This document shows positions 50,127 to 61,623 of a stretch of 64,000 bases of DNA, one piece after another. The stretch is taken from positions 124,001 through 188,000 of the forward strand of contig JAGKQI010000010.1 in NCBI GenBank assembly GCA_018806915.1. Reading direction: 5' to 3'. The translations under genes were made by a program, and so were the position numbers. This DNA is from Phytophthora colocasiae (lineage: Eukaryota; Oomycota; Peronosporomycetes; Peronosporales; Peronosporaceae). The notes beneath the pieces are model-generated. The model was not told the DNA's origin and did no database searches. It saw only the letters and a list, made by a program, of their open reading frames with translations. Position 1 is the first letter of the stretch; each line of letters opens with the position of its first letter.

Positions 50127-50928
50127 TACCAGGCCAAAAGGATAGGACACCCCATAAATTTTAGGTTTTCTCAGCCAATCTGCGGTCTTTCTTAGCACCA
50201 ATTGCACCAATAAAAGCGTGTTTTGTGCTGATCGGGCCTATCAAATTTGAGCTTCATCGGAGAAAAATTGAGTGACTTTCAATACAACAGTCCGATTTTG
50301 AGCCTGGTCAAAAGAATAAGACACTTTTTTATACTTGAGTTTTGTATTGCTTGAGTTGAAGTTGAACTACTAGCCGCACCTGCAAACACCTGCAAACGGC
50401 TAGTCTGGCCTGTCCGATCCGAAGATACTCTGATCTCCGAAGAAGGAAGAAGAATCCTACCAATACAATGCCCCACAGAAGGCGATGCTGAGGCTGCTGA
50501 AGGTTCAGCCGATGATACAGTAGTCGCAGGAAGGCTGGTGTAATTGGTTGGAGGTGATAGGCGCTTAAAAACTTGCAGGAGTACCGTGAAGTCGGGTGAT
50601 GCCGTGAGGTCGATTCCTATGTAGTTTTGGTGGTACCGCCGGATGCTGGCCAGCTTGAGTTTGATAGTCCCAAACGTATTTCCTTGTCGAGCCTTGTTCC
50701 ACCCAGTAGACAGCAAAGCACCCGCGACCTGGTTCTGTAATCCGTGATGACCACCCTAGTTGGTGTAAGAATACGCACCACTGGCGCCAGTGTGTTGAGT
50801 ATTTTCCGGAAGTTGAACCTGCGAGAGCATGCCCGCGGAGCACGACTCCCAAAGACTCAAGAGATCGTCGAACGGCGGAAGAATGTGTATCTGTGTCCAG
50901 GAATTGGATAGGTTAGTCCACAGAGTGT
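50127..50928 (-). pseudogene. Tyrosine-recombinase N-terminal fragment
   Basis: Minus-strand frames read GVVLRGHALAGSTSGKYS and HWRQWCVFLHQLGW, then after a frameshift QGNTFGTIKLKLASIRRYHQ and FTVLLQVFKRLSPP. This is the core-binding half of a Crypton/DIRS-type tyrosine recombinase. The catalytic half is absent; the frame ends in a Ser/Thr-rich tail at 50279. The right side meets the TTAA of PB2, which may be inserted in the gene's 5' part. Two similar strings, CCAGGCCAAAAGGATAGGACAC (50129) and CCTGGTCAAAAGAATAAGACAC (50299), are of unknown meaning. Confidence 0.5.
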
Positions 50929-50932
50929 TTAA

Positions 50933-53900
50933 CCCCTTGAGCCCGGACGTGATTTCGGCCCCCTACCAACCGAAACCCTCGTTGGCCTAACGTGTATCTG
51001 CGGGTAAGGGTTATCTTACTAAACACAAGATGTTTTCGTATCTTGTATAGTGGATAGACGCACGCTAAACCTAACCCATCATCGATGGGTCGCCGTTTAT
51101 CATGTCTGTACCTGATAAAATAATGATGTAGAGACACTATCCTAACGTTATCGTGTATCTTGCGCAAAAACGTGTCTTGAATCGGTGGTAGAGACTTGGT
51201 AGCTGAAAACACAGACGAGGTCACTAAGTGTAAGGATGCTGTCAGTAGAAACAGATGGAATGACATGATATTGAGCCATACAAAAACTCAGTATGAATGG
51301 AGGGACGCTACCGTCTCAGTCAGTCCTCTCCTCGCGAGGCGCGATTTGACGAGCACGCTTTGTCTGTTGCCCAGCCGAGCACTCATCCTCTGCTTGCTCA
51401 CCTTCCTCTTCTCCAGCTTCGCTTCTCTCATTTTCACCTGCAGGAGCTCGAGCGCGGATCGTGCGATTTTTTCCTTCGTGTCTGGGTGCCGGCGCCAGCG
51501 TTCCATTGCGCCATGCGTTATGCCAAATGTCGAAGCACGACATGGGTTGTCCTTTGACGGCATGGCGCATCTTCTCACACAGGAACACCCGCCAGGCCAT
51601 GGGTTTCCTTGTTGTGCTTGGTAGCTTGCACTTGCTGCAGAATATAGACGAATCTCCACCGCGAGCATTATCCGTGCCCTTGAGAAGCGAACACACCTTG
51701 CAGGCTCTTGTGCGTCTCTTGCGACCCACACCATTGTTGCCAGGGCGCCATTCATCATTTAGCATCGGTTTATGGGCAGACTGGCGCACACAGGTGATCT
51801 GGGCCGCCTTGTGTGGCGTCACTTGGAAATTTTCGTCGCTTAGGAGGGAGCTCCAATCTTCCTCGCGGAGCTGACACAATTCAAGGTGCAGCTGCTTCCA
51901 TAAACTTCACATGGCTAAGCTTGGGCAGGCTAACACTTGCACGTCGAGCATTGAAAACGATGTAGGCGTTGATGATGGCCAGATCCACTAGGCCGAGGAA
52001 CAATGACTTGTAGTATTTCTTGTACTTGAGGCACAGTTGCAGTGAGTACCTGCTCCATGAAGCATACATGATTAGAAAATATGCTAAGCCGTACAATACA
52101 GGATAGGGTAACTTTACTGCTGGAGCCGCAGCTGATCGTGAACATCCACGCCGCCCATAAAGCGTCTGGTAGTCCTTGACTACGCGAGGGCATGCAACTT
52201 CAGACTGTGTACCGGTCAGTTTGTCCCGACGAACGATACGGTCCATTTCCACACTGCCGCCAGTGGTCAGCATGTGAACCGCGCGAGTATCCCACCACCG
52301 CAATAGCCGCATCTCGGGTATCTTCAAGGCGTCTGTGACTATGAATGTGCCGCGTTCAATATCGGCCGGTCTATTCTTCGGTATTTTCGGTGGCTTCTTC
52401 TTCTCTACTTTCGTCTTCTTTGGAATCAATTTGGTGCTCAGGCCTTGTCGATCAGTCCGAACGGTCCCAATCGTGTAGAAACCCATCGCCAAGAGTTGCA
52501 TGGACAACGGCACTGATGAGTAGAACCGATCGATAACGACGAGCCGCATTTGTCCATTTATTGGCGCCGTAGGTCCAAAAACATGCTGCAGGTTGCGAAC
52601 CACAGCGATGGGACCGGAATTGCAGTCAGTGGATGTAGTGGTGCCTCCCCTCTCCTTCTTTCCACAGTAGACTTCAAAACTGTATAGTACAGCATACGCA
52701 AATTGTCAGTAGGTACCGTACATGATAAGACGACTTGGCGATCAAAAAAAAGAGGACGTGTCCGAAGACACGTCCAGTACTTACCGAATGCAGTAAGCCG
52801 TGGTGGAGCAGCATAACATGAAGATCTTGGTCCCCCATTTATGAGGCTTGTCCTTGAGATACACGCGCATCTTGTTGAACGTAGACCTCGACGGCAGCAT
52901 GGCCTCGTCGAAGGCCATGACAGCAGGTGGCGTAAAGCCCGCAGCAAAGCGACTTTGCAGAGAATCGATCACCGGGCGCAACTTCCATGCTCGATCTTTG
53001 GCAGCACGCTCGTCATCGTTTCGGCTGAAATGGAGGTTACGTGAGATGTGCATGAATCGATCTCGGGCCATGAACTGGCCAAAGCACCCTCGTGGAAGCG
53101 CCCCTTCATCGGTAGTCTTCCAATGATGCGCCAGCTTCTCTCTGTTCGGGACAATCGATCTTGCAATCAGCAAGCCCATGAAGACGCACAACTCTCTCGC
53201 TGTTACATCCTTTGACTTGACGAGCTCATTTCGAATCTGCTCGAGTGTCTTGGGCTTGAAGTCGGGGTGTTTCTTCTGGCGACCAACTTGGCGTGCATGC
53301 TGTCCTTGCACTCGCTCATCCAAACTCGTCTCGAAGTAGTCATTGGTCTGTTCAGCTATGTCTTCCCACAACGCGGGCTGCATAAAATAGAAAAACGCAC
53401 CCGATGGCGTTGAGGCCGCTTGTAGGGCCCTTGGGGTTGGACCTGATTCTCCAGTGTACAGGTTGGGATAGTCTGTAGCCATCGCATTCGCTGGTCGAGG
53501 CTCGTATGGCTCCATCAGGTAGTTGTAGGGTGTGTGTGTCTTCAAGTCGCTCCAGCCATGGATGCTCATCTCGTCTAGCCAGTTCTTACGCGCGCTGGTC
53601 GTGCTACCCATGTCTGCAACCGCATTCTGACTAAATCGCATTTCTGGGGGAGCCGGTAGCTGTACGTCTGCAGCGTCAAGTCCATCCACTGAAGCGGCGT
53701 CTTCGTCTCCGTCATCATTCTCCGCGTCCGAATCGAATGCTGCAAATGTGCCCGAGTCATTCGTGTCTACTACGAGGTTTGGGTCGTCTGATATGAGCAA
53801 CAATACAACATGTCCACGTTAGAAAAGTTCAGTAACTTGTACATACAAGTGTCAATGACCTTCGATAGAATCATCAACATCGCAGCTATCTTCTATGTTC

Positions 53901-55117
53901 CCTTGCGCGGCTTCGACAGATACAGCACTGGAACCACCGTCCAAAACATTGTAGTCATCGTCCGAGCTTTCGGGAGTGTCGCTACCCAAATGTGCTTCAT
54001 CAAATTCTAGTCGAAGGTTGCGCCGACCAATTGGTGTATCTGTCTCAAATATTAGTGAAACATACATGTTAGATATAAGGCAATAAGTTGTAGCGTACAG
54101 TACCATACATTGCAAGCTTTTGCGGGACTCACTACCATCGCTTTCTTCTGCATATGTGGTGCCGTGGGGAGAAACGCCTTCGATTATCTCGGACATCCTC
54201 GAGTTATCCACACGCGGGGCTTGTAAGGCCTCAGAAGTCAGACCGATAGTCTGAATACTTTCCACCCCACGTAACCCTGTATCACGAGCAGCAATACATG
54301 ATTAGTGAACTATAAAGGTGTATCATACGCTTTTCATAAAGACGAACCTTCTCCTCCAGACGAGAATGACTTGGGAACAGCCTGGAAAGCGTCGTCCTTC
54401 GCAATTTTCCGGCCTTTCAACGTCTTCTTAACCTTCCCCGTCGACTTGGCCGCCTGCTTCTTGGCGGCTGGTTTTGGCTTCATCTTGGTGTGCGCTTTTG
54501 CGGCGGCTACGCGCTCCCCCTTCTCAGTAAATGCCTTCTCTGCTGCCTTCTCTGCTGCAATTTCAGCTGCACGAAGCACAACATTAGCATCCGTTGGAGA
54601 AAATACAAAACAGTACACTTACCAAGGTCGATCTGGTCGAGAAAGCCCATCAACTCACTCTCGCCCACAAAAAAGTCCACTCCGCGCACATCATTCTTCG
54701 TCTTGCCCGGCTTTAGGTACGTGAAGTCGTCGGACAGACCTGTTGGTCTCTTTGACGTCCACCCCGCTTTCTTCAACTCGCGCCATCGCGCTTGAAACGC
54801 CATATGCCGGTCCGCGCAGCGTTCTGTGTGCTAGTCCGCGATTCTGAAAGTGAGGCGAAACCGGTGGAGACGGTTTCTCGCCTGTCAAACTGTATATGTG
54901 ATGCGTTGGCACGAACCCTCTACCTGTGAAGGCTTATGCTGATCACAGACTTTTCTCTGCTGCACCGTGGGAGGGTTATGTTATTCGACCTACCCCTTGT
55001 TCACTTGAAGTTTGTATCAGATATTACAAAAATCAAGTCTAAAATTTCTTAACTTGTATGGTACATGTTAAGAAAAACGCGTTAACGTGTAAGATACAAG
55101 CACTCGGGCTCAAGGGG
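50933..55117 (-). mobile_element. piggyBac-like element PB2, longer copy
   Basis: TTAA lies at 50929-50932 and 55118-55121. Ends CCCCTTGAGCCCGG (left) and in reverse complement CCCCTTGAGCCCGAG (right). 4185 bp. It contains a multi-exon minus-strand transposase gene with the catalytic core, unlike PB1. Both ends differ slightly from PB1, so the two belong to related subfamilies. Confidence 0.92.
51288..54803 (-). pseudogene. piggyBac transposase, full catalytic core, one frameshift
   Basis: Starts MAFQARWRELKKAGW at 54803. Exons include 54803-54623, about 54580-54345 (Lys/Ala-rich), short exons around 54265-54130 and 53990-53850, 53790-52784, and about 52680-51290. Catalytic Asp candidates are VMAFDEAMLPS, RLVVIDRFYSS and LRWWDTRAVHMLTT, as in the DDE_Tnp_1_7 family. 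At about 51895 an extra base (ATGGAAGCAGC against CTGAAGCAGC in PB1) shifts the frame, so the cysteine-rich domain (CKVC, CSKC, CFDIWH) at 51830-51560 is out of frame. The encoded enzyme would lack its C-terminal DNA-binding domain. Confidence 0.8.
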
Positions 55118-55207
55118 TTAATGAATGATCTGCGCTCCAATCACTGGATCCAGCGTCTGCCATCGTATTTTTGTCCCCTGGTATGTGTGCTGCTGAACGT
55201 GGGAATG

Positions 55208-55776
55208 TGTAGTCAATTCTGCTGTAAAGCAAAAGCAAAAGTGAGATTGTACAAATAACGACGGAAAAAGACGACGGACTCAAAAAGACGTCGTTAGTCT
55301 AGCAATGTTCATCCGACCACCTGGTGAAAAACTCACTAAGAATACAAAAAAAGTGAACCATTTTCCGCAAATCGCTTCTTCGATTGGTTGAATATTATTT
55401 ATAATAGCTGTAAATTTTGCTTTGCCGATTCTATTGGATAAAACAGAATTTTGTAATGAACAAAAATTGGACTTTGGGACATAGATTTTAATTTTGAGCC
55501 AATAGAAAACAGTAATGCCATGACGTCGTGTTTTTCCGTCGTGTAAGCTGCCCGTTCTTAACTATTGAAAGCACTAACATTTCCCGGCGGGTTTTTCCGT
55601 CGTTATTTGTACTCCTTACGCAAACTGCTCGACATCTCCTAACCACGCGTACCCTCCTGGCCAATACTTGCTTGTCCGACGGCAGCAAGCAGTTGTCGAG
55701 TCCGGTCAGGCACGGCCGGAGCGAGGCAACGCTAGTGCTCGGATCCAGCATGGGATCCAACCCAGGATATTCTATA
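55208..55776 (-). repeat. gypsy-D 3' LTR, interrupted
   Basis: About 206 bp of LTR sequence with a 356-bp insert. Relative to the other LTR it also lacks about 23 bp just after the insert (TCTGCAAATCGG part). Confidence 0.85.
55253..55608. mobile_element. MITE with perfect 17-bp TIRs in the gypsy-D 3' LTR
   Basis: Starts AAATAACGACGGAAAAA and ends with its exact complement. Flanks are GTAC at 55249-55252 and 55609-55612, while the uninterrupted LTR has GTAC once. 356 bp, AT-rich, no ORF. A second partial end motif (TTTTTCCGTCGTG) lies at 55530. The target can also be read as TA with longer TIRs, which would fit Tc1/mariner. Confidence 0.88.
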
Positions 55777-55814
55777 CCGCCCTCCAAGAGCAGCAGCGCA
55801 TGGCGAGGGTCCGG

Positions 55815-57800
55815 CGCACCGTGATTAGCTAGGCTCGTCCACTGCGGCGGCGCTTGGCAAGGGTAGCAGCAAGCGCGGTCTTCAACTCCTTGTCTCCACT
55901 GCTGCTCACATACTCGGCGACCTTGACCGGCACCTCGGCGGCCATCGTACTCAAGGGCTCCCACGAGTCTTCTTCTTCCTGCAGACCGACGCACGAGACG
56001 GAAAGCTGCCACTCATTGCACGATTTGGCGAAGCGGTGGTCCTTGAACTGCGCGATTTCCAGTACCGACGTGTGCGATGAGTTCGTCATCAACTTCAAGG
56101 CTTGAATCCGCATAAAATTTTAGTCTCGATCCGTAAACGTTGTAGACCTTGTTTGTCACCAGTTGGCGGATCATGAACGAGTGCGGTAGCGCCTCGGTCA
56201 CCTCGAACGGCCCAATCCAGCGCACCAGCAGCTTGTTGGTCGACTGTCGGCTGTAGATACGGGACCAAGAACGAAATCGCCCTCTGTGAAGTTGCAGGAC
56301 TCACCAGACGACTTTGCCTTGTTTCGACGCCGGCGCTTGTCCTTGCTGCGGACTACCTCTTGGTGCATGGCATGCAGTGCATCACGCAAGCTGTCCACGT
56401 TGTCCTAGCGTCCAGCGACATCGAGAACCAAGTCCTACCGGGGTCGTGGCACGACGATAGCGTTCAGAGGGTTCGGTACCGGTAGTAACGTGAAGAGCTC
56501 GGTTTGTGCACGGTTGTTCAGGCTTGCAACAGGAGTGTGGTTTAGATTAGCTTGAACCAACGGCCGTGTCAAGCTGGAAATCCATCAACATCGACCTCAG
56601 GACCTGCAAAATGTCGCGGTTGATGCGTTCCGCTGATCCATTAATCCACGGCGAATATGCAACGACGAAATTCTGCTCGACTGACAGGCGTCTGCACAGT
56701 TCATTCACGACGAGATTCTTGAAGTGCGTGCCCTGGTCCGACATGAGAATCTCCGGCGTTCCAAATCTCTTCGCCCAGTCGAGAAGTGTTTGCGCCGCAA
56801 TCTCGCTAGTCGGCGAGTCACATGCGACCAACTCGCAGAAATGCGTGAGCCCTTCAAGACTAGGACATCGGCTGTAGACCCCATACTGTCACCCATGTAC
56901 AGGAAATCATAGTGTAAGGTCTCGTTGCGTTTGGTGGTCTGATATATAGGCCTCCATGGGCGAGGGATAATGTCGCCGCCCTTCGTGTGCTTGCAAAGCA
57001 GACAGCGATCCAGAAAGAGACGACACATCTTCGTGAGGCCACGAACATAGAAGATTTGGCCAATCGTATGTACCATCGGCTCCAAACCGCGATGGCCTTG
57101 GTTACCGCAATGGGCTACGATCATCACGCGCTCACCAGGTGTTTGGCTTCTTCTGGTAGCCACGGCTTCCCCTCCACCTCCCAAAGACCACCCTCCACGA
57201 GAACAGCGTCCATGGGCCGCAAGCGGCGGTACGCCCTTTGTGCGCGCTGAATGTGGTCGAGGGTTGGTAAGATGAACCGTCGCCACGAGGACGAAGACGG
57301 CTGGTCGTGTCGGCCGAAGCGGTGGAGGTACGCGTCACCACCTCGCATCGAGTGACCACTCGATGGGTAGCAGGCGATCCGCCCCAGCGCGAAAGCAAGT
57401 CCGGCCAGTCGTTCTTCTCGCCGTCGACATGTTTGATGACATAAGGAAGTTCCGCAAGCCCCAACGCCCAGCGCTTCAACTCCACCGACGGATCGAAGAT
57501 ATAAAAGAGATTCTTGTGATCACAGAACAAACGAAATACCATGCGACGTAGTAGTTGGTTCTCCAACTGCACACATGCCACATGAGGGGAAATGCCTCCT
57601 TGTCGATAATACTCCAGTTCTTGGAAGCCCCAGAAAAAATACCGCTCTTCCAGACGAGCAGTTGGTGAGCTTGCTCCCATGGTGCAAGGTCATCATTCCA
57701 GCGCTGAACCTGGGTCACCACCAGACCCCAGCCGACCTCAGAGGCATCAGTGAATACGCACACCTCAGTGTCATCGCTCGGAAACGCCAAAGGCTGCAAC
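55815..57800 (-). pseudogene. gypsy-D RNase H and integrase, frameshifted
   Basis: RNase H: DDTEVCVFTDASEVGWGLVV and FRLFCDHKNLFYIF. Integrase: CGNQGHRGLEPM, CLLCKHTKGGD, LHYDFLYMGDSMGS, SDQGTHFKNLVV and SPWINGSAERINRD. The C-terminal part QLSVSCVGLQEEEDSWEPLST matches the chromodomain-like end of gypsy-A. Frames change at least four times (near 57130, 56830, 56400 and 56200). Confidence 0.8.
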
Positions 57801-58535
57801 GATGCTGACCGAGGCCTTCTTGTCGCTGTTTCGCTCTAGTTATTGCTTGTACTCCAAGCTCAAGACATGGTACTTGTGCTGCGTCCTCACACGTTCCTTG
57901 ATGAGATGCGAAACAACTCAAATTCTTTTTCGCCGAACGGCACTCGTACTTGACGTACCGCTGGACATCATCCCTCAACAACTGAGGCTCCAGGTTGTCC
58001 AGCAGGATCTTGGAGCGTAGCTTCATCCGATCTTCTAACTGGCTGTCCGATGGAAGCCCCACCGCAAGCACTCGACCAAACCCATGTTGCTCGACCAGTT
58101 CAGAGAAGTCACGGTAGTACTTGAGGACTCGAGTATCGATGTACAGTTCACTCAGATCATCCGCAGGTTCCGGCGGAATAACCCATCCAAGTCAGGGACG
58201 AATTCTTTCATGACATTCATGGTGCGCTTGAGGATTAACTCGCCGAGCTTCCCCTCCGTCACCTCGTCTACCGTCGTCTGGAGTTCGTCCAGACTCACCA
58301 CCTGAAGTCGAGCGAATCCTTGATTTCGAGGCGAGCTTTTTGGCAAGCGACTCACCACTGTCTACGCAGCGCTGGCGCATGCGAGACTCATACTGGGTCC
58401 GCGCCTTGCGCCACTTGACGAATGCCGACTGGCTCCAGTCTTCTAGCTTCGGAGCCTTGATAAACTCGAACAAGAGCTGTCCCACAGTCATGACGACGTC
58501 GCCGTCCGCGTCGCGTTGAGTCGTACCAGACATAG
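57801..58535 (-). pseudogene. gypsy-D Gag, frameshifted
   Basis: ATG at 58531 or so (MSGTTQRDADGDVVMTVGQ), closely parallel to the gypsy-A Gag start. FEFIKAPKLEDWSQSAFVKW follows, then after frame changes KRTMNVMKEFVPDLDGL and RMKLRSKILLDNLEPQLL. It ends abruptly where RNase H begins; the basic linker, protease and RT are missing. Confidence 0.75.
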
Positions 58536-58655
58536 CGGTCTTAGTACTGCTAAAGTTAACTTTGTAGTCAATTCCGCTGTAAAGCAAAAGCAAAAGTGAG
58601 ATTGTACTCCTTGTCTGCAAATCGGAATCACTCTTTCCGCAAACTGCTCGACATC

Positions 58656-59295
58656 GGGTGGGGATTATTTTCGCGTGCTCAACGGCTGGTTCCCACGTGC
58701 ACCCCGCATCGACACGTTTCGGCTGGTCGTCGAGGGCATGTTACAGCTGTCAAGTGGGTCCGCTCTGTGAACAGCAGTGCTGTTCACAGAGAGGGGCCTG
58801 TGCTGTTACAGCACAGGCCCCTCTACGACCATGCACGTCCGCTCTGGCACACACACACACACACACACACATTTTTCTTATTTCACTAACGGGGGAGGCT
58901 CCCCCGCTACCAACACGTTTGTTGGCATGCATGGGATCATGAGACGTCGCTCCCGTTACCTCTAGTTATGCTGTTCGTACTTGACTAAAGAGACAATGAC
59001 AATTGCAAGAGTCACAGTAATGTACTGTTAGTAGCCACGCTTCGTATTTGCTGCTTGGATAGCTCGGACAGCCTATTAATAAATCGTTTCTAACGAACGT
59101 AATGTGATATAACACGTAATCGATGGATGTAACGCAGTGAGCAACATCTATCTTTAAAGACCTGGTTGGAAAGGCTACCTGCACGCAGTCAAGCATCCGA
59201 TTCTTGCAAAGTACACTCGGAAAGCCACCGCAAGTGCATGAAAAGTGCAGTACATTCGAAGTCCCAGGATTTGCACGCGAAAAGAAGCCCGTTCC
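58656..59295. mobile_element. 640-bp TIR element in the gypsy-D 5' LTR
   Basis: Imperfect 23-bp TIRs (left GGGTGGGG...TTTTCGCGTGC; right in reverse complement GGAACGGG...TTTTCGCGTGC) and a 9-bp duplication CTCGACA(T/C)C at 58647-58655 and 59296-59304. No ORF. Inside are two adjacent hairpins (CTCTGTGAACAGCA at 58764-58792; AGGGGCCTGTGCTGT at 58792-58824) and (CA)12 at 58848-58871. The 9-bp duplication suggests a MULE- or hAT-related non-autonomous element. Confidence 0.8.
58848..58871. repeat. (CA)12 microsatellite
   Basis: Twelve CA units in the 640-bp TIR element. Confidence 0.95.
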
Positions 59296-59457
59296 CTCGA
59301 CACCCCTAACCAATGCTAACCCGCGTACCCTCCTGCCCAATGCTTGCTTGTCCGACGGCAGCAAGCAGTTGTCGAGTCCGGTCAGGCACGGCCAGAGCGA
59401 GGTATCGCTAGTGCTCGGATCCAGCATGGGATTCTACCCAGGATATGCTACAGAATG

Positions 59458-59860
59458 AGTGTTGGAATTCTGCCAGGGAAATGAGGGCAGAGACTACGTA
59501 CACAGTTTATCGTCGGATCGTAAACAGTCATCACCCGTCGTACACAGTCCTACACAGTTTTTTGTCTTTTCTTTGGTGGGTCGGCACCGTCTGGAGATTT
59601 GTGTGTCCTCCTGTCGGTCAGGTGTCCTTGCAACGACGAGTCTCTTTTGCGCGTAGTCCTCCCGGAAAAATGCATAAAACGTCACCACAAAAAGGAGTGA
59701 TGGTCGTCAAAGACTTAAAACAAAGGAAAAAAACCTGTAAGTCATCGACCCCCAAAGACTTAGCAAAAAAACTCAAAGTCGCTCGGCGCGTGGAGCGTAG
59801 AATCATTTGAAATACGGACAGCTACCTACTCTTACATATAGAAAAAGGATACTCGCGGCC
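59458..59860. other. Spacer with a small basic ORF
   Basis: An ATG at about 59670 opens a 46-codon Lys-rich frame (MHKTSPQKGVMVVKDL) ending at 59810. It has an internal GTAAGT that could be a donor. Nothing is recognised; it may be a fragment. Confidence 0.3.
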
Positions 59861-60205
59861 TTACATTGAATTAACGATGTGAGAAACGAATCTGTAGCGG
59901 AAGTACTGCATCGGGACACTAGTGTCGAAACCCGTAGGCACTACATTTAGAAGCAGCATTTCGAAGAAGAACATGACGTAGACTCTACAATTATATGAGT
60001 CGACCTGGACGACCCAGTCGACCTGCTTGAACCGGTATCGTTTGGGTGGTGGTGGCGTGGGTAGTAGAGGTATCAGCTCCGCACTCAAGTACGTTCGAAG
60101 TGCCGCGAACCGGTCTCCAGCTTGTTGAGGGTCGAAAATGTGGTGGAGCGGATCTGGCCAAAATCTGGTTGAGGCCGATCGCGATCGCCACTTGCGCCCA
60201 GACAC
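59861..60205 (-). pseudogene. Ulp1-like protease C-terminal fragment
   Basis: STRFWPDPLHHIFDPQQAG, then AALRTYLSAELIPLLPTP, then VDWVVQVDSYNCRVYVMFFFE: the end of a C48 protease with the Gln and nucleophile Cys. The usual Gly after Cys is Arg. The upstream His region is missing, cut near 60225 by the following GATC-rich segment. It probably derives from another MULE or from the Ulp1 genes common in oomycete repeats. It is not close to the MULE copy at 3.3 and 6.1 kb. Confidence 0.6.
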
Positions 60206-60225
60206 CGACTAACGGAGGGGGTCCC

Positions 60226-61623
60226 CCCATGATCCGTGATCTTGTTGCGTGTAGTGTTCACCTTGTGTACCCGTCGGTAGGCGGGTTACGCTCTTCCAGG
60301 TAACTTCTGAAGATGTCTTGGGACGAGAAGAATGTCTTGGGTGACGCAGGGGTGGTGAGATAGCGTGGGAATACTTCACTCTACCTCGGAGGGGTTGATC
60401 CGGGTCACAGGCGAGTTCTCGAGCCTTGATCCGGTCGCCTGGTCTTCGATCCAGGTCTTCCAAGGGTCCAATGTTCGGGATCCGATCCCTTCCTTTACGA
60501 TGCTTGCCGCTTCCTATAGCGGGTGTCTTGATGGGTTGAGAGTCGACGAGATCGTCAGGCCAAGCAGCCAATTCCTTCCGATCCGTAGTTCGCACGTAAA
60601 GGATAGATCACTAGATAGAGTAAAACTGGCCAATGTATTATCCAGAATTAACCTCTATGCTAGATCCCTTCTCCTTACCTTCTTGATGCTGGTGGGCCAA
60701 TGTAATTCCCGGTTCCAGTCTTGGATGAAGGCACTTGTGAGGTCCAGAGCAAATTCGATTCTGTTTATGATTATTCCTATGTCTACTAGTCCCATCCTCA
60801 TCTGCTATCCTACGATCACCTGACATCCGGCTACACAGCTGCCCCTCCGATCTTCGATCTCGATCTCACCTAACCCCTGATCGCGATCTCGATCTGTCGA
60901 TCTGCCGATCTGCTGATCTGTCGATCTGTCGATCTGCCGATCTGCCGATCAGCCGATCTCGATCAACCATCTCGATCATCGATCTTGGTCCACCGTCTTG
61001 AACAATGATCTCGATCAGCAACCTTCATACTTGATCTCGCGTGCCTGTGTCGTCGACATTCCAGGTCTTGATCTTCCTGGACTTGATCACCGCTCCCCAT
61101 GCGACCAAATGCTGCCATCAGGTCCCCTCGGCAGCATCTCACGGTTATGTTGTCACCGGCCCACCATAGATCGCACCGGTCCCGACCCTCTGCTGCCTTG
61201 ATCTCCTTCTCATGCGATCTCAGGCAAGGCGCCCTTTTCTCCTCCGACCCTGGGCCGCTACGCGGGACCGTACGGCGGGTTCTCCAATCACTTAGTCTCA
61301 CTCGACCAAGACGCCATCCATTCATCGCTGGCGAGATCGAGACGAACATCGATCTGGATCCATTCGTCAGCCATCGTTCGCGCAATCTGGGGTCATCAAC
61401 TGACATCTTGCTTCGCCAGAGGCCCCTGTCGCTTGATCCGACTCTCTCTGGGCCTGACGTTGCCTTTTCTCGGATTTCTTATTCGCGCTTCACCACATCC
61501 GCCCCCAGCCTGCAAGTTGGTCCGTCTCGGTCCACTTCAGGTCTCATTCTCCAATCTTCAGCCCAAGGCACAAGTCACCCCGACAACACTTTGACCACCA
61601 TCAACTGATCCCTTCCAGTCTCC
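60226..61623. other. GATC-rich non-coding leader, possibly an LTR plus 5' UTR
   Basis: No convincing ORF. A tight cluster of 18 GATC tetramers lies in 60848-61000 in a CGATCTG/CGATCTC-like array. The left border shows GGAGGGGGTCCCCCC (60216-60230). It may be the LTR of the element whose gene starts at 61624, but its partner would lie outside the window. Confidence 0.45.
60848..61000. repeat. GATC-cluster, degenerate CGATCTGN tandem repeat
   Basis: Eighteen GATC sites in about 150 bp, most in the form CGATCTGC or CGATCTGT with 8-bp spacing. Chance would give less than one. Confidence 0.85.

Larger units (their letters stand above)
55208..59452 (-). mobile_element. Non-autonomous gypsy element gypsy-D with inserts in both LTRs
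   Basis: TSD GAATG at 55203-55207 and 59453-59457. LTRs start TGTAGTCAATT and end CTATA or CTACA (55208-55776; 58563-59452). Both are enlarged by unrelated small TIR elements (55253-55608; 58656-59295). The body is related to gypsy-A, but protease and RT are gone: Gag at 58535-57800 runs into RNase H at about 57800. It needs enzymes from a relative such as gypsy-A. Confidence 0.88.
58563..59452 (-). repeat. gypsy-D 5' LTR, interrupted
   Basis: About 241 bp of LTR sequence split by a 640-bp insert (58656-59295) with its 9-bp duplication. It shares the block from GCTTGTCCGACGGCAGCAAG with the left LTR. Confidence 0.85.
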
